Origin: Betaproteobacteria bacterium UBA2293
GTDB taxonomy: Bacteria > Pseudomonadota > Gammaproteobacteria > Burkholderiales > Rhodocyclaceae
Direction: 5' to 3'
Assembly: GCA_002345845.1 (NCBI GenBank)
Contig: DDWF01000312.1
Span: 1-11,185, forward strand
DNA: 11,185 nucleotides
Below the pieces are notes generated by a model. It searched no databases, had not been told where the DNA came from, and saw only the letters and a program-made list of their open reading frames with translations. The position numbers were made by a program, and so were the translations under genes. Of the stretch, positions 1-8,028 are shown piece after piece. Within the stretch, counting starts at the first letter, position 1. The number at the start of each line of letters is the position of its first letter.

Positions 1-714
1 CGACAGGCCGTAGATGTCGATGGCGTCGATGCCGAAGGCGGCTTCGATCTCGCCGCGCATGGCGTCGGTCCACGGTTCGGCGCCATGGATGCCGATGCGC
101 AGCTTTGTGCTGCGCGGGTCGATGCCCTGGCGGCGGAACTCGTCGGCGATATTGAGCATGTACGACGGCGTGACCATGATGATCGACGGCTGGAAGTCGC
201 AGATCAGCTGCACCTGCTTCTCGGTCTGCCCGCCGGACATCGGAATGACCGTGCAGCCCAGCTTCTCGGCCCCGTAGTGGGCGCCTAGACCACCGGTGAA
301 CAGCCCGTAGCCATAGGCGACGTGGACGATGTCGCCCTTGCGCCCGCCGGACGCATAAATCGAGCGGGCGATCAGCTCAGCCCAGGTGTCGATGTCCTTC
401 TGCGTGTAGCCGACGACAGTCGGCTTGCCGGTGGTGCCGCTGGAGGCATGGATGCGCACCACCTCTTCGCGTGGCACGGCGAACATGCCGTAGGGGTAGT
501 TGTCGCGCAGATCCTGCTTGGTGGTGAACGGGAAGCGCGCCAGATCGGCGAGCGTCCGGAAATCTTCCGGATGGACGCCGGCGGCGTCGAACTTGGCCCG
601 GTAGTGCGGGACGTTGTTGTAAACATGCTGAAGCGTCCATTTCAGGCGCTCGGTCTGCAGCGCGACGATTTCGTCGCGGCTGGCGGTTTCGATGGCGTGT
701 AGCCCCTTGTCCAT
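1..714 (-). CDS. paaK: Phenylacetate-CoA ligase, N-terminal part (cut by left edge)
   Basis: This cytoplasmic AMP-forming ligase converts phenylacetate, ATP and CoA to phenylacetyl-CoA, the entry step of phenylacetate and phenylalanine breakdown. Reading the minus strand from the ATG at 714-712 gives 238 uninterrupted codons to position 1; the family is usually about 430-440 residues, so roughly the N-terminal 55% is present. Visible landmarks are the adenylate-forming P-loop [16 protein letters not shown] (residues 89-104, SSGTTGK at 91-97), [16 protein letters not shown] (135-150), GAEPW (211-215) and DIYGLS (233-238), the start of the YGxxE motif. The start is supported by a GGAGGGAG Shine-Dalgarno sequence about 7 bases upstream. 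The gene diverges from the MATE transporter gene, and the shared upstream region carries an FNR-type box. Family identity is very secure. A close aryl-CoA ligase paralogue acting on a related aromatic acid is possible, because the C-terminal half is unseen. Confidence 0.95.
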   Translation of the reverse strand, partial: MDKGLHAIETASRDEIVALQTERLKWTLQHVYNNVPHYRAKFDAAGVHPEDFRTLADLARFPFTTKQDLRDNYPYGMFAVPREEVVRIHASSGTTGKPTVVGYTQKDIDTWAELIARSIYASGGRKGDIVHVAYGYGLFTGGLGAHYGAEKLGCTVIPMSGGQTEKQVQLICDFQPSIIMVTPSYMLNIADEFRRQGIDPRSTKLRIGIHGAEPWTDAMRGEIEAAFGIDAIDIYGLS

Positions 715-731
715 TATTGACTCCCTCCTCG

Positions 732-744
732 GGCGGCCATTTTC
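732..744 (-). promoter_or_regulatory. Predicted paaK -10 element and start site
   Basis: On the minus strand, GAAAAT at 744-739 matches TATAAT at 4 of 6 positions and places +1 near 732. The resulting leader is about 18 nt and holds the GGAGG ribosome-binding site. The hexamer at the -35 position (767-762, AGCGAG) does not resemble TTGACA, as expected for an activator-dependent promoter. The element is weak alone; its support comes from the spacing to the FNR box. Confidence 0.4.
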
Positions 745-766
745 GTGCGCCGGGTGCAGGCCTCGC

Positions 767-780
767 TTGAGCCAGATCAA
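767..780 (-). promoter_or_regulatory. FNR/CRP-family binding box (TTGAT-N4-CTCAA)
   Basis: Read on the minus strand this is TTGAT-CTGG-CTCAA, matching the FNR/ANR consensus TTGAT-N4-ATCAA at 9 of 10 positions, with a perfect left half-site. The centre (773.5) is 41.5 bp upstream of the start site (732) predicted from the -10-like hexamer facing paaK; this is the classic spacing of class II FNR-activated promoters. The site also lies 59-72 bp upstream of the MATE gene, but no plausible -10 is placed for it in that direction. I infer oxygen- or nitrogen-oxide-responsive control of paaK. The regulator gene is not in the window. Confidence 0.6.
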
Positions 781-838
781 GCCCTCCCGTTTTTGCCCAT
801 GCCGGTGGCCTGGCCGGCGCATGCGACAATGAGCGCCC

Positions 839-2179
839 ATGCTGCTTGCCGCCATTCGCGGGCTGATCGCCCATGCCTTCCCGATCCTCGTCGCCCAGCT
901 GGCGTCGATTGGCATGATGGTGGTCGATACCGCGGTGCTCGGCCACGTCAGTCCGGTCGACCTGGCTGCCGTGGCCATCGGCGGCGGCATCCATGTCTCG
1001 GTGGTGTTTGCCCTGGTCGGGGTGCTGCAAGCGGTCGGGCCGGTCGTCGCCCAGCTGCATGGCGCCCGCCGCGACGGCGAAGTGGCCGGTGTGCTGCAGC
1101 AAGGATTCTGGCTGGCGCTGCTACTGTCCATTCCGGGCATGTTGTTCCTGCATCATCCAGGCGCCGTGCTCGGCATGGCAACGATGGACACCGAGGTCGA
1201 GGCCAAGGTCCGCGCCTATCTTTCGCTGCTGGCTTGGGGGCTGCCGGCGGCGCTTTGCTACCGGACCTTCTACGCCTTCTGCAATGCGCTGGGCAAGCCG
1301 CGGGTGTTGATGGCCATCGGCCTCGCCGCCCTCGGTCTGCATGCCGGGCTCGCCTGGGGGCTCGCGCTCGCCGGCTGGCTCGGCGAACCGCTCGGGGTCG
1401 TCGGTTGCGCCTGGTCGAACGTGCTGATCGCCTGGCTGGCCTGTCTGGCCGCCGGCGCCTACCTCGGCCTCGGGCCGCTCGGCAGGCGCTATCGGCCGTT
1501 TGCCGATTGGCAGGCACCGGACTGGCGGCGCTGGCGCGAACTGCTGCGCCTGGGCGTGCCGATGGGCTTCTCCAATCTGGTGGAAATCACCGCGTTTACG
1601 CTGATCAGCCTGTTCATTGCGTCGCTCGGTGCGACGGTGGTCGCCGGTCATCGCATCGTCGCCAACCTGTCGGCACTGACCTATATGTTGCCGCTGTCCC
1701 TGGCCATTGCGACGATGGCCGCTGTGGGCCAGGCAATCGGCGCCCGCGACTGGCCCACGGTCCGCCTCACCGTACGTGCCGGGATGCTGCTCGCCGGCGT
1801 GCTTTCTTCGCTGGCCGGGCTGTTGCTGTGGCTCGCTGCCGAACCTCTGGTCGCTGCCTATACTGACGATCCGGCGGTACGCCAGGTGGCGCTCGGGCTG
1901 ATCATCTATGTCGCCATCTACCAGTTCTTCGATGCCCTGCAGACCATCGCCGGCCATGTGCTGCGCGCCTGTCGCGTCACCTTCCTGCCAATGCTGGTGC
2001 AGACCTTCTGTTTCTGGGGCGTCGGCCTGCTCGGTGGCGCCTGGTTGTGCTACAGCTGGTCGCCGCCATTCGGCGCCGCCGGTTTCTGGCTGGCCGCGGT
2101 TCTTGGCCTGGTGCTGGCGGCCGGGCTGCTGCTGCCCTTGATGTGGCGGGCCATCCAGGCTGTTGAATCGACGCCATAA
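839..2179 (+). CDS. MATE-family efflux transporter
   Basis: This 446-residue inner-membrane protein is a cation-coupled (Na+ or H+) antiporter of the multidrug and toxic compound extrusion family (NorM/DinF-like); its substrate cannot be told from sequence. The N-terminus (residues about 7-36) has the family pattern of a first helix ending in [11 protein letters not shown], equivalent to the VDxxxxG signature. The second half restarts with [29 protein letters not shown] (split by family homology at about residue 236), mirroring the first, so the usual two six-helix bundles are present. Length is typical. The ATG at 839 is the only reasonable start, because an in-frame TGA at 830-832 lies two codons upstream. 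The Shine-Dalgarno match is poor, suggesting weak translation or a short leader. It is divergent from paaK and is followed by 137 bp before sucC. A role in exporting aromatic compounds is only a guess from the neighbour. Confidence 0.93.
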   Translation: MLLAAIRGLIAHAFPILVAQLASIGMMVVDTAVLGHVSPVDLAAVAIGGGIHVSVVFALVGVLQAVGPVVAQLHGARRDGEVAGVLQQGFWLALLLSIPGMLFLHHPGAVLGMATMDTEVEAKVRAYLSLLAWGLPAALCYRTFYAFCNALGKPRVLMAIGLAALGLHAGLAWGLALAGWLGEPLGVVGCAWSNVLIAWLACLAAGAYLGLGPLGRRYRPFADWQAPDWRRWRELLRLGVPMGFSNLVEITAFTLISLFIASLGATVVAGHRIVANLSALTYMLPLSLAIATMAAVGQAIGARDWPTVRLTVRAGMLLAGVLSSLAGLLLWLAAEPLVAAYTDDPAVRQVALGLIIYVAIYQFFDALQTIAGHVLRACRVTFLPMLVQTFCFWGVGLLGGAWLCYSWSPPFGAAGFWLAAVLGLVLAAGLLLPLMWRAIQAVESTP

Positions 2180-2215
2180 TTATGAATTTCGGGCCGCTAT
2201 GAAAACGCCGGTCTG

Positions 2216-2224
2216 TGGTAAGAT
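2216..2224 (+). promoter_or_regulatory. Possible extended -10 promoter element for sucCD
   Basis: The 137-bp gap between the MATE gene and sucC contains TGG-TAAGAT, an extended -10 (TGnTAnnAT) type element. It would start transcription near 2231 and leave a leader of about 85 nt. I find no good -35 at 16-18 bp upstream. No riboswitch-like or strong hairpin structure is obvious in the rest of the gap, and no terminator for the MATE gene is seen. Confidence 0.3.
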
Positions 2225-2316
2225 TTTGGGCCTAACAACGGTATAACAGGGTGGGGCCGGGGGACTGCATGGCTACTGCTCATTGCTCGCAACTCAACTA
2301 AACGCAAGGAAAGCGC

Positions 2317-3477
<1,161 letters not shown>

Positions 3478-3488
3478 GGAGCTATTGA

Positions 3489-4382
3489 ATGTCCATTTTC
3501 ATCAATAAGAACACCCGCATCATCACCCAGGGCATCACCGGCAAAACCGGCCAGTTCCATACGGAAAAGTGCCAGGAATACGCCAACGGCAAGGAATGTT
3601 TCGTTGCCGGCGTGAACCCGAAGAAGGCCGGCGAGTCGATCTTCAACATCCCCATCTACGCCTCCGTCAAGGAAGCCGCTGCCGAAACCGGCGCTACCGT
3701 TTCCGTCATCTACGTGCCGCCCCCGGGTGCTGCCGCTGCCATCTGGGAAGCCGTTGAAGCCGACCTCGATCTGGCCATCTGCATCACCGAAGGCATCCCG
3801 GTTCGCGACATGCTGATGCTGCGCAACAAGATGAAGGAAAAGGAAGCCAAGGGCGGCAAGAAGACCCTGCTGCTCGGCCCGAACTGCCCTGGTCTGATTA
3901 CCCCGGATGAAGTGAAGATCGGCATCATGCCGGGTCACATCCACCGCAAGGGTCGTATCGGCGTGGTTTCCCGTTCCGGCACCCTGACCTACGAAGCCGT
4001 TGGCCAGCTGACCGAAATCGGTCTCGGCCAGTCGTCTGCCGTCGGTATCGGTGGTGACCCGATCAACGGTCTGAAGCACATCGACGTCATGAAGGCTTTC
4101 AACGACGATCCGGATACCGACGCCGTCATCATGATCGGCGAAATCGGCGGTCCGGACGAAGCCGAAGCCGCCATGTGGTGCAAGGAAAACATGAAGAAGC
4201 CGATCGTTGGCTTCATCGCTGGCGTCACCGCGCCGGCCGGCAAGCGCATGGGTCACGCCGGTGCCTTGATCTCCGGCGGTGCCGACACGGCCGATGCCAA
4301 GCTGGAAATCATGGAAGCCTGTGGCTTCACCGTGACGCGCAACCCGTCCGAAATGGCCAAGCTGCTCAAGGCTCTGCTGTAA
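3489..4382 (+). CDS. sucD: Succinyl-CoA synthetase (ADP-forming) subunit alpha
   Basis: This is the alpha subunit of succinyl-CoA synthetase, carrying the phosphorylated histidine and the CoA-binding Rossmann domain. Visible features are the CoA-binding QGITGKTGQFHT (residues 14-25), GPNCPGLI, GVVSRSGTLTYE, and the active-site loop GKRMGHAGALISGG with the catalytic histidine at residue 256 (His246 in E. coli). The offset and slightly greater length (297 against 289) are largely explained by a lysine-rich insertion, KEKEAKGGKK, just before the LLLGPNCPG strand. The start is preceded by an excellent TAAGGAG site that overlaps the sucC stop codon region, which favours balanced expression of the two subunits. 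A strong terminator follows 19 bp after the stop. Confidence 0.98.
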   Translation: MSIFINKNTRIITQGITGKTGQFHTEKCQEYANGKECFVAGVNPKKAGESIFNIPIYASVKEAAAETGATVSVIYVPPPGAAAAIWEAVEADLDLAICITEGIPVRDMLMLRNKMKEKEAKGGKKTLLLGPNCPGLITPDEVKIGIMPGHIHRKGRIGVVSRSGTLTYEAVGQLTEIGLGQSSAVGIGGDPINGLKHIDVMKAFNDDPDTDAVIMIGEIGGPDEAEAAMWCKENMKKPIVGFIAGVTAPAGKRMGHAGALISGGADTADAKLEIMEACGFTVTRNPSEMAKLLKALL

Positions 4383-4401
4383 TACGGGCTTAGGCTCAGG
4401 C

Positions 4402-4432
4402 AAAAAGGCGGGCCGCGGGCCCGCCTTTTTTT
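4402..4432 (+). terminator. Rho-independent terminator after sucCD
   Basis: A perfect 8-bp GC stem, GGCGGGCC (4407-4414) and GGCCCGCC (4418-4425), closes a GCG loop and is followed by seven T residues (4426-4432). Five A residues before the stem (4402-4406) can extend pairing with the T tract. It ends the sucCD transcript 19-50 bp after the sucD stop and should insulate the following gene. Confidence 0.93.
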
Positions 4433-4456
4433 CGTCCCTCTTTTCGGGAGTAGATC

Positions 4457-5413
4457 ATGGCCCTGTTTCTCAGCGAAAACGACGTCAAACAACTGCTGAC
4501 CATGGATATGGCCCTCGCCGGCGTCGAGTCGGCGCACCGCGATCTGGCCCTTGGTCAGGCGCTCGACACGCCGCGCCAGCGCAGCCGCCTGCCGCAGACC
4601 GTGCTGCACATCCTGCAGGGCGCCTTGCCGGCCCAGGGGGTGCTCGGCTACAAGGCTTACACCAGCAACCGCAGCGGCAACCGCTTCCTCGTCCATCTCT
4701 TCGATGCGGCCAGCGGCCGCCTGCGCGCCGTGCTCGAAGCCGATCACCTGGGCATGATGCGCACCGGCGCCGCCAGCGGGGTCGCCGCGCGCTGGCTGGC
4801 GCGGCCGGATGCCAGCGTCGCCGGTGTCTTCGGTGCCGGCTGGCAGGCCGAGGGGCATGTCCGGGCACTGTGTGCGGTGCTGCCGCTGGAGCGGGTCAAG
4901 GTGTTCAGCCGCCGGGCCGACAAGTTGCAGGAATTCTGCGCCCGCCTGAGTGCCGCCACCGGCGTTGCCGTGGTGCCGGCCGCGAGTGCCGAGGAGACCG
5001 TGCGCGGCAGCGATGTGATCGGTACGGTGACCACCGCCGGCCAACCCTTGTTCGACGCCGAGTGGCTGGAGGAGGGCGCGCACATCAACGCCGCCGGCTC
5101 CAACGCGCTGATCCGTCAGGAATTGTCCGAGGCGGCCATCCGTCGCTGCCGCCTGATTGCCGTTGATGCCGTGACGACAGCGCTGGCCGAGGCCGGCGAC
5201 CTCTTGCCCTTGCTCGAGAAGGGCCGGCTGCATCCGCGTCAACTGGTCGAGTTGGGTGACATCATTGTCGGCCGCCACGGCGGGCGTTCCGGTGTCGGCG
5301 AGATCACGCTGTTCGAATCGCAGGGCATGGCCATCCAGGATCTGGCGGTGGCGCTGCGCATCGTCGTCCAGGCCGAAGCGGCAGGTCTGGGCTGCCAATT
5401 GCCGCTGCAATGA
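4457..5413 (+). CDS. Ornithine cyclodeaminase / mu-crystallin family enzyme
   Basis: This 318-residue soluble NAD(P)-dependent protein belongs to the family that includes ornithine cyclodeaminase, archaeal alanine dehydrogenase, ketimine reductase (mu-crystallin) and opine-type imine reductases. The substrate cannot be assigned here. Residues expected for the family are present: the arginine-containing QRSRLP (41-46), the catalytic lysine K66 in GYKAY, R102 in MMRTGAASG (100-108), a Rossmann GAGWQA (126-131), INAAGSN for substrate/cofactor contact, and the C-terminal ITLFESQGMAIQDLA block. The length is normal. The ATG at 4457 has a GGGAG site 7-8 bases upstream. It begins only 24 bp past the T tract of the sucCD terminator, so its promoter must overlap the terminator region or it depends on readthrough. 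It is separated from the signalling genes by 80 bp. Confidence 0.9.
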   Translation: MALFLSENDVKQLLTMDMALAGVESAHRDLALGQALDTPRQRSRLPQTVLHILQGALPAQGVLGYKAYTSNRSGNRFLVHLFDAASGRLRAVLEADHLGMMRTGAASGVAARWLARPDASVAGVFGAGWQAEGHVRALCAVLPLERVKVFSRRADKLQEFCARLSAATGVAVVPAASAEETVRGSDVIGTVTTAGQPLFDAEWLEEGAHINAAGSNALIRQELSEAAIRRCRLIAVDAVTTALAEAGDLLPLLEKGRLHPRQLVELGDIIVGRHGGRSGVGEITLFESQGMAIQDLAVALRIVVQAEAAGLGCQLPLQ

Positions 5414-5416
5414 GGT

Positions 5417-5446
5417 TTGACCGCGATAGCGGCTCCGCGTGAAAAT
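5417..5446 (+). promoter_or_regulatory. Candidate sigma-70 promoter for the signalling cluster
   Basis: In the 80-bp gap before the kinase gene, TTGACC (5417-5422, 5 of 6 matches to TTGACA) and GAAAAT (5441-5446, 4 of 6 to TATAAT) are 18 bp apart. Transcription would start near 5453, leaving a leader of about 40 nt with the ribosome-binding site AAGGGGAGG just before the ATG at 5494. The -35 sits just after the stop codon of the preceding gene. A short inverted repeat, CCGC-GATA-GCGG (5421-5432), lies in the spacer and could be an operator or chance. Confidence 0.4.
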
Positions 5447-5493
5447 GCGGGCGCGGCCCGTTCAGTCCGGAACGCCGCAGACAAGGGGAGGGA

Positions 5494-8028
5494 ATGGCGA
5501 AAACAGCGTTCTGGAAGTCCGACCGATTTCTCGGAATCGCGCTGACGCTCGTCATGCTTGTTGCCGCCGGCTCCGACCTGCTGCAGAGCCTGGAGCGCAA
5601 GGCTTACGACGTGGGGATGCAGCTCTCCAGTCGGACGCCCAGCGAGCAGGTGGCGGTGATTGCCATCGATGACCAGAGTATCGCCAATATCGGCCGCTGG
5701 CAGTGGTCGCGTGACGTGCATGCGCGCATGACCGACCTGCTGGCCGGTGCCCAGGTCAAGGTGATCGGCAATACCGTCCTGTTTTCCGAAGCCCAGCGCG
5801 ACCCCGGCTATATCTATATCACCCGCTTGCTCGAAATCGTCCGCCAGACGCAGGTCGAGGGCGAGCCAGCGTTGCCGGCCGGCGCGGAGATCGCTGCCCT
5901 GCTGGGCGAGGCGGAGTCGGCGCTGAATACCGACCGCCGTCTGGCCGAGAGTTACGCCCGGGCCGGCAATGTCGTGCTGCCCCTGCTGTTCGAACTGGGC
6001 GAACCGCTCGGTCGTCCTGATCGCCCGCTGCCGCCCTATGTCGCTGCCAGCCAGCTGACCGAGGTGGCACCCGGTGCTGGCTTCGCGCCGCCGGCCGCCG
6101 GCCTGCAGGCGCCGATCGAATCCCTTGGGCAGCGGGCGCTGTCCCTGGGCCATCTGAATACTCTGCTCGATGTTGACGGCGGCGTGCGCAGCGAGGCCCT
6201 GGTCGTCCAGTATTACGACCAGTTCTATCCCTCTCTGGCGCTGATGCTGGTGGCACGCAGCCTCAATCTCGGGCCGGCTGACATCGGCGTGACGGTCGGC
6301 GAGGAGGTGCGTCTCGGCGGCCTGCGCATCGCCACCGATGCGGCAACGCGGATGAACACCTTCTTCTACAAGGATCGCGACGGTCGCCCGGCCTTTGCCG
6401 TCGATTCCTTCTACGACGTGCTCAGCGGCAAGATCGCGCCGGGCAAGTATGCCGGCAAGATCGTCCTCATCGGCGCCACGGCGGCCGGGGTCGGCGCGCC
6501 CCAGGTGACGCCGGTGGCCGCGGCGATGGATCCGGTGCTGATCCTTGCCCATACCGTATCGAGCATCCTGCAAGAGCACTTCTTCGTGACGCCGGCCTGG
6601 GGCGTCTGGGTCAGCCTGGCGGCGCTGTTGCTGGTCGGCGCCTATCTCGGCTTCGTGCTGCCGCGCCTGGGCGCCGGACCGGCGGCGCTGGCCACCCTGG
6701 CGCTGCTGCTGAGCCTGATCGCCGCACACTTCGGCCTGATGCTCGGCGCCAGCCTGTGGATCCCGCTAGCCGCCGCTGCCAGCCTGCTGCTGCTCGGCCA
6801 TCTGCTGCTGACCACCAAGCGTTTCCTGGCCACCGAGCGCGGCAAGGTCAAGTCCGACCTCGATTCGGCCGAGTCCAACCGCCTGCTTGGCCTTGCCTTC
6901 CAGGGGCAGGGGCAGCTCGACATGGCCTTCGACAAATTCCGCAAATGTCCGCTCAATGACGGGCTGATGGAGAATCTCTACAACCTGGCCCTGGATTACG
7001 AACGCAAGCGCCAGTTCAACAAGGCGGAGGCGGTGTTCCGCCTGATGTCGGGCCACGACCCGGCCTTCCGCGACATCGACAAGCGCCTGGCCCGTGCCCA
7101 GAAAATGTCGGAAACGGTGATGCTCGGCGGCGCCCATGCCGCGGGGGCGGGCGCCTCGCTGCTTGCCGCTGACGAGGAGATCGAAAAGCCGATGCTCGGC
7201 CGCTACCAGCTGGAAAAGGAGTTGGGCAAGGGGGCGATGGGCGTTGTCTACCTGGGCCGCGATCCGAAGATCAACCGTGTCGTTGCCATCAAGACCATGG
7301 CCCTGGCCCAGGAGTTCGACGCCGACGAGCTGGAAGACGTCAAGCAGCGCTTCTTCCGTGAAGCCGAAACGGCGGGCCGGCTCAGTCATCCCAACATCGT
7401 CACCATGTACGATGCCGGCGAGGAGCACGATCTCGCCTATATCGCCATGGAGTTCCTCAAGGGCCGCGACCTCGTCCCGCACGGCAAACCATCAGCGCTG
7501 CTGCCCCTGCCGACCGTGCTTTCCATAGCCGCCCGCGTCGCCGATGCGCTCGACTATGCGCATAGCCAGCAGGTCGTCCATCGTGACATCAAGCCGGCCA
7601 ACATCATGTACGAAGCAACCGGCGATCAGGTCAAGGTCACCGATTTCGGCATCGCCCGCATCACCGACTCCTCGCGTACCAAGACCGGCATGGTACTCGG
7701 CACACCGTCCTACATGTCGCCCGAGCAACTGGCGGGCCAGAAAATCGATGGTCGCTCCGACATCTATTCGTTGGGCGTCACCCTTTATCAGCTGTGCTGC
7801 GGCCAGTTGCCCTTTGTTGGCGAGTCGCTGGCGCAACTGATGTACAAGATCGCCAACGAGCCGGCGCCGGATATCCGCAGCATCAACCCGGCAGTGCCTC
7901 CGGAAGTGGCCGCAGTCATCGCCAAGGCCATGGCCAAGCCACTCGAGCGCCGCTACCAGCGCAGCGCTTCCCTGGCCGCCGACCTGCGCCGCTGCCTGGC
8001 ACGCCTGGCAGCGGGAGGGGCGCCATGA
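5494..8028 (+). CDS. CHASE2-sensor transmembrane serine/threonine protein kinase
   Basis: This 844-residue inner-membrane receptor kinase is predicted to sense a periplasmic signal and phosphorylate cytoplasmic proteins on Ser/Thr. In order: a short N-terminal membrane helix (about 12-28), a periplasmic CHASE2 domain (about 30-360), three membrane helices (about 369-389, 396-416, 420-441), a TPR-like helical segment (about 450-537), and a PknB-type kinase domain (about 569-840). The kinase looks active: P-loop GKGAMG (578-583), K600 in AIK, E623 in REAE, HRDIKPAN with D698 and N703, DFG with D717, an activation loop with T731 and T737 (GTPSYMSPEQ), and SPE at 742-744. There are no PASTA repeats. 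The CHASE2 domain lacks several residues kept in the cyclase copy at the end of the cluster. The start has AAGGGGAGG upstream. The stop overlaps the next ATG by four bases. Confidence 0.94.
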   Translation: MAKTAFWKSDRFLGIALTLVMLVAAGSDLLQSLERKAYDVGMQLSSRTPSEQVAVIAIDDQSIANIGRWQWSRDVHARMTDLLAGAQVKVIGNTVLFSEAQRDPGYIYITRLLEIVRQTQVEGEPALPAGAEIAALLGEAESALNTDRRLAESYARAGNVVLPLLFELGEPLGRPDRPLPPYVAASQLTEVAPGAGFAPPAAGLQAPIESLGQRALSLGHLNTLLDVDGGVRSEALVVQYYDQFYPSLALMLVARSLNLGPADIGVTVGEEVRLGGLRIATDAATRMNTFFYKDRDGRPAFAVDSFYDVLSGKIAPGKYAGKIVLIGATAAGVGAPQVTPVAAAMDPVLILAHTVSSILQEHFFVTPAWGVWVSLAALLLVGAYLGFVLPRLGAGPAALATLALLLSLIAAHFGLMLGASLWIPLAAAASLLLLGHLLLTTKRFLATERGKVKSDLDSAESNRLLGLAFQGQGQLDMAFDKFRKCPLNDGLMENLYNLALDYERKRQFNKAEAVFRLMSGHDPAFRDIDKRLARAQKMSETVMLGGAHAAGAGASLLAADEEIEKPMLGRYQLEKELGKGAMGVVYLGRDPKINRVVAIKTMALAQEFDADELEDVKQRFFREAETAGRLSHPNIVTMYDAGEEHDLAYIAMEFLKGRDLVPHGKPSALLPLPTVLSIAARVADALDYAHSQQVVHRDIKPANIMYEATGDQVKVTDFGIARITDSSRTKTGMVLGTPSYMSPEQLAGQKIDGRSDIYSLGVTLYQLCCGQLPFVGESLAQLMYKIANEPAPDIRSINPAVPPEVAAVIAKAMAKPLERRYQRSASLAADLRRCLARLAAGGAP

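Noticed and set aside
322..702. Plus-strand frame opposite paaK
   Set aside because: paaK on the minus strand is unambiguous from its P-loop and other motifs, and this frame has no recognisable content.
829..840. ATG at 829 as the MATE start
   Set aside because: It is in a different frame from the transporter, and the transporter frame has a stop at 830-832, leaving 839 as the start.
745..1866. Plus-strand frame of 373 codons overlapping the MATE gene
   Set aside because: It is Arg/Ala/Gly-rich with no domain pattern, and the MATE frame covering the same DNA has the expected membrane helices and family signatures.
2242..2247. TATAAC as the sucC -10 element
   Set aside because: No -35-like hexamer occurs 16-18 bp upstream (TAAGAT lies there), and it has no extended -10 TG. 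The TGG-TAAGAT element just upstream seemed slightly better, though neither is firm.
5417..5430. TTGAC-CGCG-ATAGC as a second FNR box upstream of the kinase
   Set aside because: Only the left half-site fits; the right half matches ATCAA at two of five positions.
5421..5432. CCGC-GATA-GCGG inverted repeat as a terminator after the cyclodeaminase-family gene
   Set aside because: The stem is only 4 bp and no T tract follows. It could be an operator, but there is no support beyond its symmetry.
5239..7482. Minus-strand frames at 5239-6729 (496 codons) and 6766-7482
   Set aside because: Both are antisense to the CHASE2 kinase, which has full domain support. Their translations are rich in Arg, Gln, Gly and Ala without any motif.
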